Origin: CAZVJA01 sp964626885
Lineage (GTDB): Bacteria; Planctomycetota; Planctomycetia; Planctomycetales; Planctomycetaceae
NCBI GenBank assembly: GCA_964626885.1
Contig: CAZVJA010000057.1
Span: 1-27,109, forward strand
DNA length: 27,109 bases
Reading direction: 5' to 3'
Positions 1-8,200 of the stretch are shown in pieces (the first letter of the stretch is position 1; each line of letters opens with the position of its first letter). The position numbers and the translations under genes were made by a program. Under the pieces are notes generated by a model. The model worked only from the letters and a program-made list of their open reading frames with translations. It ran no database searches and was not told where the DNA came from.

Positions 1-576
1 CTGGAGAATCCTGCCATGCATGGCGAATCCCCCCGGCACTTCCACGTCGGGCAGGCGGTCGCAGCCGCGATCGACGAGCCAGCGCAGGATTTCGTGCGGG
101 TCGACCTCTTCGCCGACACGGAGTTTTCGCGTCCCCTCGGCCCGCTCCGATTGGCCGGGAACCGGCTGCACAAGCGCCGCGATGCTCGTGACCACCACGC
201 GCGGGCTCTCCGGCGTACTCAACTGGCCAAGAATGCGCAGCCGCCCGCCGAAGATCGGATCGGAAACTTTGTGTTCGGTGGGAGGAGACTCCCAGGCTGG
301 GAAGACGATCGGGTTTCTGCCGAGGAATCCCGCCAGGTCGATTGCGAAGTCGTCCACGTCACTGATGCGGGGTAGGACCACGACGAGCGTTTTCGGGCAA
401 CTCTCCGCAATCGCCGCGGCAGTCAGCGCGCACGACGATCCCCAGGCTCCGTCGATTGCGGCACTCGCCCCTCGTTGAAGCGCGGCCACAACCTCGGCGA
501 AGCCGTTCGCCTGGTGCACATAAGGCACCAGGTCCGCGAGCCCTTTCGGCCGGCTCAAAAGGCCCTTTGGCGCCAT
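1..576 (-). CDS. mfd: Transcription-repair coupling factor Mfd, N-terminal part (cut by window edge)
   Basis: The minus-strand frame is open from an ATG at 576 to the left edge and gives the first 192 residues. Mfd is a cytoplasmic DNA translocase that removes RNA polymerase stalled at lesions and recruits UvrA. The visible part matches the UvrB-like N-terminal domain. It has VVVLPR (66-70), the FPAWESPPTEHKVSDP segment (92-107) that corresponds to the ADWETLPYDxxSPH stretch of E. coli Mfd, then GGRLRILGQL, VVVTSIAALVQPVP (127-140) and GGFAMHGRIL near the end, where the family usually has GE(F/Y)AxRGGILD. The Walker and helicase motifs lie outside the window. No clear Shine-Dalgarno precedes the ATG, so the start is the least certain point. 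It lies 108 nt downstream of murA on the same strand and could be co-transcribed with it. Confidence 0.88.
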   Translation of the reverse strand, partial: MAPKGLLSRPKGLADLVPYVHQANGFAEVVAALQRGASAAIDGAWGSSCALTAAAIAESCPKTLVVVLPRISDVDDFAIDLAGFLGRNPIVFPAWESPPTEHKVSDPIFGGRLRILGQLSTPESPRVVVTSIAALVQPVPGQSERAEGTRKLRVGEEVDPHEILRWLVDRGCDRLPDVEVPGGFAMHGRILQ

Positions 577-598
577 TGGCGGGAATTGTAACGTCCGC

Positions 599-656
599 GG
601 CTGAAATTCAAACCCGAGTGAAAAGAATGTGGAGGCTCGGGAGCGAAATCTCAGCC
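599..656 (-). promoter_or_regulatory. Two-tier hairpin between murA and mfd
   Basis: Arms 599-608 and 647-656 pair over 10 bp (one G:U in the minus-strand RNA). Inside them, CCCGAG (613-618) pairs with CTCGGG (636-641) around a 17-nt loop. No U-run follows on the minus strand, so this is not a standard intrinsic terminator. It could be an RNA-processing, stability or attenuation element between murA and mfd. The pairing is seen directly and the role is inferred. Confidence 0.4.
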
Positions 657-684
657 CCTTCGACGACCGCAACCCGACAGGCCG

Positions 685-2130
685 CTAATCGATCGCTGGG
701 GAGTCCGCATCGACCGGATCGGCTCGCCGCTGGAGCCACTTCGGCCCGGACAGCAGGGGTTTGGACGGTGTGCGGCATGCCTCGTCCCCCATCTCTCCCA
801 CCGACCCATCGGCGAGCGGTGGTGTGATATCATCCAGAACCAGTTCCGTCGGCATGTTGGCCGGCTCGTCGTTCACCCGTCGAATCTCGGCACCGAGCCC
901 GACCAGCTTCGTCTCCAAATGGTTGTAGCCCCGGTCGAGATGGTAAATGCGCCGAACAACCGACGACCCTTTCGCCCCCATACCGGCCAGCACCAATGCG
1001 GCGCTCGCCCGCAGGTCGGAGGCCATCACGCAGGCGCCGCTCAACGAATCGACGCCGCTGATGATGGCGCTCGCCCCTTCCCGGCGAATTCGGGCCCCCA
1101 TGCGGACCAGTTCCGGAGCGTGTAGAAAGCGGTCGGGAAAGACCTTGTCGGTGACGATGCTGATCCCAGGAACCGTCGCCAACAGGGCCATGAACTGCGC
1201 CTGCACGTCGGTTGGAATGCCTGGGTAGGGAAGCGCGATGCAGTCGACAGCCTGCAGGGGATGCTTGATGCCGACGATTGTCTCCGGGCCGATCGATTCG
1301 ATGGAGACCCCGATCTCGCGCAGCTTCTCGATCACCGCGGTCATGTGCGCGAGGCAGACGTTGCTCATCCGCAGTTCCCCGCGCGTGATGGCCGCCGCGA
1401 TCATCAACGTGGCGGCTTCGATGCGGTCGGGGATGACTCGATGGCCCGTGCCCCGCAGGCGATCAACCCCCTCGATCGTCAGGAATGGAGTTCCGAGTCC
1501 GGAGATTCTGGCCCCCATCGCGTTGAGGTAATTTCCCAAATCGACCACTTCCGGCTCGCAGGCGGCGGATTCGATGGTGGTGACGCCGTCGGCCAGAGTC
1601 GCGGCCGCCATCACGTTGCACGTTCCGGTGACGGTGCTGCCGAATGGCCCTCCCAGATAGAGACTCGCGCCGCGCAACCGTTCGGCCGTGGCGATGACGT
1701 AACCGCGCTCGACGCGGATCTCCGCCCCAAGGGCGCGGAGACCCTTCAAGTGCAGATCAATCGGGCGATCGCCGATGTTGCATCCGCCGGGCAGCGACAC
1801 GCACGCCCGCCCCCGCCGCGCCAGCAGCGGTCCGAGCACGCAAAAGCTCGCGCGCATGCGGCGAACGAGGTCGTATTCCGCGACGTACGGCTGTTCGTCG
1901 ATCACTTCGAGCCGGAGCTGGCCGTTTTCTTTTCGGCGGACTTCAAGACCGAGCGTTTCCAGCAAAGAAGATAATGTGGCGACGTCCACCAGCGAGGGAA
2001 CGTCCGCCAGTTCGCTCGGTCCGTCGGCCAACAGGGCGGCAGCCATGATCGGGAGCGCGGAGTTCTTCGCCCCGCTGACAGCGACCCGCCCCGCGAGCGG
2101 TCTGCCTCCCTGCACGACGAACATGTCCAT
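685..2130 (-). CDS. murA: UDP-N-acetylglucosamine 1-carboxyvinyltransferase MurA
   Basis: This enzyme catalyses the first committed step of peptidoglycan synthesis, transfer of enolpyruvate from PEP to UDP-GlcNAc in the cytoplasm. The product has 481 residues. Family motifs are GAKNSALPI with Lys22/Asn23, the catalytic loop LPGGCNIGDRPIDLH with Cys117 (E. coli Cys115 equivalent, the fosfomycin target), YPGIPTDVQAQF with Asp308, and HLDRGY with Arg400. The start at 2130 is chosen because GGAGG lies 7 nt upstream; the frame stays open to 2298, but that extra sequence is not MurA-like and overlaps prmC. The usual MurA fold ends near residue 419, so about 62 extra residues follow, polar and without a known motif. 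It lies downstream of prmC (148 nt gap), a position consistent with an rpmE-prfA-prmC-murA cluster. Confidence 0.96.
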   Translation of the reverse strand: MDMFVVQGGRPLAGRVAVSGAKNSALPIMAAALLADGPSELADVPSLVDVATLSSLLETLGLEVRRKENGQLRLEVIDEQPYVAEYDLVRRMRASFCVLGPLLARRGRACVSLPGGCNIGDRPIDLHLKGLRALGAEIRVERGYVIATAERLRGASLYLGGPFGSTVTGTCNVMAAATLADGVTTIESAACEPEVVDLGNYLNAMGARISGLGTPFLTIEGVDRLRGTGHRVIPDRIEAATLMIAAAITRGELRMSNVCLAHMTAVIEKLREIGVSIESIGPETIVGIKHPLQAVDCIALPYPGIPTDVQAQFMALLATVPGISIVTDKVFPDRFLHAPELVRMGARIRREGASAIISGVDSLSGACVMASDLRASAALVLAGMGAKGSSVVRRIYHLDRGYNHLETKLVGLGAEIRRVNDEPANMPTELVLDDITPPLADGSVGEMGDEACRTPSKPLLSGPKWLQRRADPVDADSPAID

Positions 2131-2278
2131 CCCTGGACCTCCGGCGAAATCGTTGAGAATCGAGCACCGAAACCAACTGCCGCGGAATTCTACCGACTTC
2201 CTCTCAGTAAAGCAGCCTCTTCTTCCAGTCGCGGCCGTACAATTCCGTTTCCAGGGTGCTGCGGTGCAGGCATTGCTC

Positions 2279-3181
2279 CTATTTGGGCACCGACGCATGG
2301 ACCACTCGCGGTCTGGCTGTCATATCCTTGATGAATGCGATGTCGCGGTAGGCACCGGCCGACTCGAGCAGCTCTTTCACGGCATCGGCCTGTCGCGGTG
2401 AGATTTCCATGAGCAAGTGCCCGCCGGGCTTCAGCCGCGCGGATGCGTCCGCCACCAACCGGCGGATGATTTCCAGTCCGTCGGGTCCGGCGACGAGCGC
2501 GAGGTGGGGCTCGTGTCGCAAAACGTCGATCTGCAACCCCTCCATTTCGTCAGAGCGAACGTAGGGGGGGTTGCTGGCGATGATGTCGAACTTTTCGTCC
2601 GGGTCGAGCGGGGCGAAGAGATTCCCTTCCAGGAATCGCATGCGTTCTTCCACACCATGCGTGCGGGCATTTTCGCGTGCCACGGCCAGCGCGGCGGGGC
2701 TGATGTCGATCGCGGTGAACGTCGCTTGCGAGGAATTCACCGCGGCCGTTACGGCAATGCAGCCGGAGCCGGTGCCGATGTCGAGGATGCACGGGTTTTC
2801 GAACTCTCGGAGCCGATCAAGCAGCTCGACGATCAGCGTTTCGGTATCCGGCCGGGGGATCAGCACGTCGGGGGTCACGCGAAAATCAAGACTGAAGAAT
2901 TCGCGATGCCCGACGAGATACGCCACCGGCTCGGACTGAGCGCGCCGCCGCACCAGCTCGCGCATCGTGGCGCGCTCTTTTTCGTTGAGGACTTCGTTGA
3001 AGCGGGTGTAGAGTTCAATTCGCTGGCAGCCGCGGGCGTGGGCGAGAAGAATCTCCGTGTCGAGCCGCGGCGTTTCGCTGCCGTGCTTTTTCAGGTGGGC
3101 TGTGGTCCACTCGATGATCCGGCGAACGGTCCATTGATCGTCGTCGGGCTTCACGGGTGGTTTTTCAAGTTCGGCCGCCAC
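2279..3181 (-). CDS. prmC: Release factor glutamine N5-methyltransferase PrmC (HemK)
   Basis: PrmC uses S-adenosylmethionine to methylate the glutamine of the GGQ motif in peptide-chain release factors. The 300-residue product has the helical N-terminal substrate-recognition domain (about 15-100), the PRPDTE motif (110-114 region), the SAM-binding loop DIGTGSGCIAV (134-144) and the catalytic NPPY motif (204-207), all as in PrmC. The start is a GTG at 3181; no ATG occurs in frame until about codon 73, inside the conserved N-terminal domain, so the GTG is preferred although its ribosome binding site is weak. It follows prfA, which encodes its substrate, after 45 nt, so co-transcription is likely. 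Length is slightly above the usual 275-290 residues because of a short charged N-terminus. Confidence 0.95.
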   Translation of the reverse strand: MAAELEKPPVKPDDDQWTVRRIIEWTTAHLKKHGSETPRLDTEILLAHARGCQRIELYTRFNEVLNEKERATMRELVRRRAQSEPVAYLVGHREFFSLDFRVTPDVLIPRPDTETLIVELLDRLREFENPCILDIGTGSGCIAVTAAVNSSQATFTAIDISPAALAVARENARTHGVEERMRFLEGNLFAPLDPDEKFDIIASNPPYVRSDEMEGLQIDVLRHEPHLALVAGPDGLEIIRRLVADASARLKPGGHLLMEISPRQADAVKELLESAGAYRDIAFIKDMTARPRVVHASVPK

Positions 3182-3226
3182 GCGAATACTTTCTGAGGAC
3201 GACGCAGGGGAGAATCGATGATCGGC

Positions 3227-4324
3227 TCAATCGTCTTCGCCTTTGGACGGTCCCGCCGGTCCTTTGCCATGCAGGCGCTCCTGCCTGTCGAATTCGAGCA
3301 TCTGCGAAATCAGCTCGTCGAGATGCCCCTGCATGATCTGATCGATCTTGTACAACGTCAGTCCGATGCGGTGATCGGTCACCCGCCCTTGCGGGAAATT
3401 ATACGTGCGAATCCGCGCGTTGCGATCCCCCGTGCCGATCAGCGTGCGGCGTTGCTCGGCCCGCTCCCTGTCGACCTGTTGCTGCTTGGCTTCAAAGATG
3501 CGGCTGCGGAGCACGCGCATCGCTTTGGCCTTGTTCTTATGCTGACTTTTTTCATCCTGGCATTGGACGACAATGCCGGTTGGTAGGTGGGTGATGCGGA
3601 TCGCGCTTTCGGTCTTGTTCACCTTTTGTCCCCCCGGTCCGCCGGCGCGAAAGGTGTCGATCCGCAAGTCTTCATTGCGAATATCGACTTCGACGTCGGT
3701 GGCCTCGGGGAGGACGGCCACGGTCGCGGCGCTTGTATGGATGCGCCCTTGCGTCTCCGTTTCGGGAACGCGCTGCACGCGGTGCCCGCCGCTTTCAAAC
3801 TGCAGTTGGTGGAACGCTCCTTCTCCCGTCACCGAGAAGATGATTTCCTTGAAGCCTCCCAGCTCGGTCGGGCTGGCGTCGAGGACTTCGTACTTCCAGC
3901 CCCGTTCCTCGACGAATTTCTTGTACATGTCGAACAGATTCGCGGCGAATAGCGCGGCCTCGTCGCCGCCGGTCCCGGCACGGATTTCCATGATCAGCCC
4001 GCCGCGGGTGATGGAGTCTCCCGCCGTGGCCATGTCTTCCAGCTCGGTTTCGAGCGCTTCCTTCTGGGCGACCAGACCGGCGAGTTCCTGCTGCGCGTAC
4101 GCGCGGGCCTCGGCCGATTTTTCCTCTTCGATCATCTGCTCGGCCGTCGCGATTTCTTCCTCCAGACCGTGGAACTTGCGGACCGCCTTTGCGACCTTGG
4201 CCAGCCCGCCGTGTTCTCGCTGCAGCGGAATGAACTTGTTCGGGTCGGTCGAGATGGCGGGATCCTGAAGCTGGCGCTCCAGTTCCTCGAACCGTTTCAG
4301 CTTGGCTTCAAGACTGGGAAACAT
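3227..4324 (-). CDS. prfA: Peptide chain release factor 1 (RF1)
   Basis: RF1 recognises UAA and UAG stop codons in the ribosomal A site and triggers peptidyl-tRNA hydrolysis. The 365-residue product has the long helical domain 1 (1-105), the codon-recognition tripeptide P-E-T at 187-189 in the context RVQRVPETETQGRIHTS (the SPF tripeptide of RF2 is absent), and the universal GGQ at 231-233 in AGGPGGQKVNKTESAIR. The C-terminus is short and charged. The ATG at 4324 begins the typical N-terminal sequence MFPSLEAKL; the ribosome binding site is weak. A 7-bp hairpin with a GCAT loop lies at 4359-4376 in the leader. The gene is followed by prmC, whose product modifies the GGQ glutamine. Confidence 0.97.
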   Translation of the reverse strand: MFPSLEAKLKRFEELERQLQDPAISTDPNKFIPLQREHGGLAKVAKAVRKFHGLEEEIATAEQMIEEEKSAEARAYAQQELAGLVAQKEALETELEDMATAGDSITRGGLIMEIRAGTGGDEAALFAANLFDMYKKFVEERGWKYEVLDASPTELGGFKEIIFSVTGEGAFHQLQFESGGHRVQRVPETETQGRIHTSAATVAVLPEATDVEVDIRNEDLRIDTFRAGGPGGQKVNKTESAIRITHLPTGIVVQCQDEKSQHKNKAKAMRVLRSRIFEAKQQQVDRERAEQRRTLIGTGDRNARIRTYNFPQGRVTDHRIGLTLYKIDQIMQGHLDELISQMLEFDRQERLHGKGPAGPSKGEDD

Positions 4325-4670
4325 CGCGGCAACCGATTTTTAGGCATGCGACAGACGCGCCGACGGCATCGTCGGCCCGGTGACGATCACTCAACACGGA
4401 AACCAGGGAACGAACAAGGGAGCGCCGACCGCCGGGAACGAATCACCCGACCGCGCGCACGAAAACGAAATTCCGGGTTGGGATCGCGTAGCCCGTGAAC
4501 GAAGACGATCGAATCCGGATTCCGAGGGTTCCCGAGAAATCGCGTCATCTCCTTACGACACGGAACCCCTCAATTGCAAACAAGAACATCTGGCGAGGTG
4601 AGCTCGCTTGGCTGAAGGGACGCACCGCCGTGCGGAAATCCGCACGTGCCAGGTTGAGGTCACCACTCCG
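4325..4670. other. Intergenic region between rpmE and prfA with two small hairpins
   Basis: No convincing gene is seen in these 346 nt; short frames on both strands lack homology-like composition and good ribosome binding sites. Two perfect inverted repeats stand out. One is a 7-bp stem with loop GCAT at 4359-4376, in the prfA leader. The other is CGTGCGGA/TCCGCACG at 4629-4646, just downstream of the rpmE stop codon, which may help end rpmE transcripts though no U-run follows. The gap is long enough for prfA to have its own promoter on the minus strand, but no consensus promoter is evident. Confidence 0.5.
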
Positions 4671-4958
4671 CTAGGACTTCGCTTCGCCTTCCTTGCCGGC
4701 GTCCTTGTTCCGCTGATCCCACTTGTACTTCTTCTGGAACTTTTCGACGCGGCCGGCCGAGTCGACATATTTCATCTTGCCGGTGAAGTAGGGATGCGAG
4801 GCGGAGCTGATGTCCACGCGCACGAGCGGGTATTCCTTCCCGTCCTCCCATTTGACCTTCTCTTTGGAGGTCAACGTGGTGCGGGTGAGAAACTTAAATC
4901 CCGTCGATGTGTCGAGAAACACGACTTCGTGATAGTCCGGGTGGATGCCGCTCTTCAT
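4671..4958 (-). CDS. rpmE2: 50S ribosomal protein L31, type B (zinc-independent form)
   Basis: L31 is a small protein at the bridge between ribosomal subunits. The 95-residue product reads as type B L31: MKSGIHPDYHEVVFLDTSTG at the start, then KFLTRTTLTSK, WEDGKEYPLVRVDISS, SHPYFTGK and GRVEKFQKKY. It has no cysteines at all, so it lacks the zinc site of type A L31. A lysine/glutamate-rich tail of about 15 residues ends the protein. The start at 4958 is supported by AGGA 9 nt upstream and by the family N-terminus; the frame remains open upstream to 5054 with non-family sequence. It is the first gene of the minus-strand cluster rpmE-prfA-prmC-murA and is divergent from the PQQ-repeat gene. Confidence 0.95.
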   Translation of the reverse strand: MKSGIHPDYHEVVFLDTSTGFKFLTRTTLTSKEKVKWEDGKEYPLVRVDISSASHPYFTGKMKYVDSAGRVEKFQKKYKWDQRNKDAGKEGEAKS

Positions 4959-5063
4959 AGCCAACGTTCCTGCTTCTTCCGATATCCTGGCAACTAAGTG
5001 ATCGAGTGCTTTTGAGGGGAAAGGGGCCGGTCGCAAACCGCCGCTTCTCGCCACAAGGGAACC

Positions 5064-5092
5064 AGTTTAGAGCGGAGAGGAACGATCAGCAA
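5064..5092 (-). promoter_or_regulatory. Possible sigma-70 type promoter for rpmE
   Basis: On the minus strand, TTGCTG (5092-5087) and TAAACT (5069-5064) are separated by exactly 17 nt, about 105 nt upstream of the rpmE start. The match is 3/6 plus 4/6 to the consensus, so it is only a candidate. It lies in the 301-nt divergent gap 4959-5259, which holds no other gene that I can support and must also contain the promoter of the plus-strand gene at 5260. Confidence 0.25.
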
Positions 5093-5259
5093 GCTTAACA
5101 GCCTTAGGAACGACACCCCCGACGCACGGAAATCCCGCCACATTGTCGTTCCCCGGGATTTTTGCGACAATTTGACTCGTCGGGGGACGCGGCGTCGCTC
5201 GTGCCGGGCGGGGCGTGACGTCTCCGGTTCACCGTCCCTAAGCGGGGGCTAGAGGCGGA

Positions 5260-8200
5260 ATGGCTCCTCGAACACAACAGCGAGGGTGGTGCTTGGTCCA
5301 CTGTCCGCGACCGAGCACAAAACGGCCGGGCCGGGTCCAGTGGTTCCGGCAATCCCTGCTGGCTGCTGCCGTCCTCTGTGGGCTGGCGGCATTCGGAAGG
5401 GCTAACGACACTGCGACCGGCCCGACGACTGATGATACGCTCAGTAACTCCGCCCAGGTTCCGGTGCGCCGCGAAATCCAGCTTCTGCTTGCGGAAGCGG
5501 AAGCGAACATCGACGCGGGGAGATTCGATGCGGCGCTCCCTGTATTGGATCGCGTCTTCGCCTTGCACGAGGAAGGATTTGTTCCCGCGAAGGAGGGGCA
5601 CCGGTATGTCAGTGCGCGTGGTGAAGCCAACCGGTTGTATCTGCGGATCCCGTTGGTCCAGCGGCAACGGTGGGAGGAGCAGTACGGTACGGCGGCACGC
5701 GAGTCGCTTATGGCGGCGGTCACCAGGCAGGACGAGCGGGGATTGACGGAGATTGCGGTTAGATTCGCTCCGATGCGAGTCGGCCGCGATGCTTTGAGGG
5801 CGCTCTCGGCTCTGTATCTTGACGGAGGAAGATTCGACGAGGCCGCCGGAATCTCTTTGCGGCTTGTCGAACATCCCTTGGCGGATTCGCACGACGTTGC
5901 AATCGGCACCGCACGGCTGGTCGCTTCCTGGATTCGGGACGGAGAAACCGCGCGCGCTCGGAAGTATCTGCAAGACCGTCGAGAATACATCGCCAGCGCG
6001 ACCTTACAGACGGTTCATGGTGCGCGACCTTTGTCCGACTGGCTTCAAGAACACTATCCGCAACTTGATCAACATAAGCCGCCGCAGACCGCGAATCATT
6101 CCGAAACAAGAGTCCAGGAGACTTCTCCTCACTCGCAATTACCGAGCCCCGTTTCGGAGTGGGAGGCGGCGGTGCTTCCCGCCGGAGATGTGGCAGCGTT
6201 TGTGAACGCCGCGGTTCAGTCTTGGGTTGCCCGCGGGGTGTCGGTCGTCTGGAACCAGTCGCCGGTGCTCATCGGTTCAACGGCCGTCGTGCGTGGTATC
6301 GACGAGCTCATTGCTCTGGATGTGCGCTCGGGAGTTCTTCTATGGAAGACTTCGATCGGCTCGTTGTTGTCGTCGATCGCCGACAATCCCAAGATGCTCG
6401 AAAACGAATTGAGCGCGCGATTCACCGCCGACGCGGTCTCCGATCGGCTACTCTCGGACCCGGTGCAAGGCACTCTTTGTACGGACGGGGAGCGGGTCTA
6501 CGGCGTGGTTGAATTGAAAGTGCCGGATGCTACGCAATTCTCTGCGTTCCGAGGACGCGGCCGCGGACTGCAGGAACTGACGAGTTATTCCAACCGATTG
6601 GCGGCGTGGAATGCACGCACCGGTGACGAAGCCTGGAGGCTGGAAGAAGTTTCCGTCAATGACAGCAGCGCTGCGGGATCGAACGATGATTCCGGAGAAT
6701 CGCTGCTCTTCGTGCATGGCCCCGGCCTGTGCCGCAACGGCACGTTATACGCGACGGCGACGATTGGCGCGGAAATGCACTTGCTGGCGGTCGGGGCGGC
6801 CGACGGCAAGCTGCAATGGACGTTGCCGATGGCGGATGTTCCCAGCGCGATGATGCTCAGCCCGCGGCATCGACGGCTGGCTTGCCCGGCGGCATTCTCC
6901 GGCGGAACGCTCCTCTGCACAACTTGTGCGGGTGTCGTGATGGCGTGCGATCTTTCCACGCGAAGCTGGAAATGGGCGTTTCGATACAAACGAGACGACG
7001 TACCGACACTGACGCAAATCGGTCGGGGGCGTCGCGCGCCGGACCAGTTCGTGCGCTGGTGGGACTTCTGGCGAAGCTCCACGGTGGCGGTTGCCGACGG
7101 CAGGGCGATCTTCGCAACTCCCGATTCGGATGCAATTCGTGCGTTGAACATCGAGACCGGCGAGTTACTCTGGGAGCGACCTCGCGGGGCAGGATTGTTT
7201 GTCGCACACGTTTCGCATGATCGGCTATTCGTCGTCGAAGAGACCGCGGTTTCAGCGGTCGATTGCAACACCGGAGAGACCGTATGGCACGCGAACGTTG
7301 GGCCGGCGGCAGCAGCCGGGACAACCGTGGGTGGGAAATACTTTTTGCCGCTGCGGACCGGAGACCTGGCTGTCGTAACACTCGCGGACGGTTCGGTCTT
7401 CCGAAGCGGAATGCCCGTCGACGCGCCGCTCGGGACGCTCATCGCGACGGATGGGGGCATCCTTTCATTAACACCCGAACGAATCGTCAAGCTGGCGTCG
7501 CTGCAGGAGCAGCAACAGAAGTTCGCAGATCAGTTGGCGAAATCCCCGAACAGTCCGTCGCTGATGATTCGCAGTGCCTTGCTCGATCGACAGGCAGGAG
7601 ACTTCGACGAGGCTCAATCGAAATTGCGGACTCTACTGCAGCAACCCGGCAAGGAAGATGAGAGGCAAACAGCTCGTAAAGCACTGCGTGAGACCTTGCT
7701 GGCGAATTTGCGAGCGCGGCCGGATCGACTCGACAGTATCTCCAGGGAGATCGCTGCATTGGTCGACAACCCGAGCGATCGCGTGGAATGGCAGCGAGCC
7801 ACATTGCGAGCGCAACGGGAGATTGGCCGCTTCGCAAACGCTGCTGAGTCTTGTTTCGATTTGTTGACGATTGACCCGGCCGGCATGGCTTCAACGATCG
7901 ATGAACCAGGCCATGTGAATGCGGTGCGGCTCGATCGATTCGTTTGGGGGGAATTGTCGGACCTGACGGAAGCTGCCGATTCCGAGCAACTCCTGGCGAT
8001 GGATGCCGTATTTCACAAAAAGCTGGATCAACTGGCGGCGAGTCCCGACCCTCTGGTGCTCGAACGTTTCGTTGCCAGAGTCGACGGGTTGCGATGGGAA
8101 GCGGCGGCACGAGAACGGATCGGTGGGCGCGGGGCTCAAGGAGTCGGATTTCTTCGAGACCAGTTGCGGTTGTTCGAGCAGATCGACGGGCGAGATCGAT

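Noticed and set aside
1261..2401. Plus-strand frames opposite murA and prmC
   Set aside because: Both minus-strand genes are unambiguous. The plus frames have no ribosome binding sites or domains.
5104..5990. Two long minus-strand frames (289 and 250 codons) antisense to the start of the PQQ-repeat gene
   Set aside because: They overlap a gene with clear signal peptide and repeats. Their translations are Arg/Ser-rich without domains, as expected for antisense frames in GC-rich DNA.
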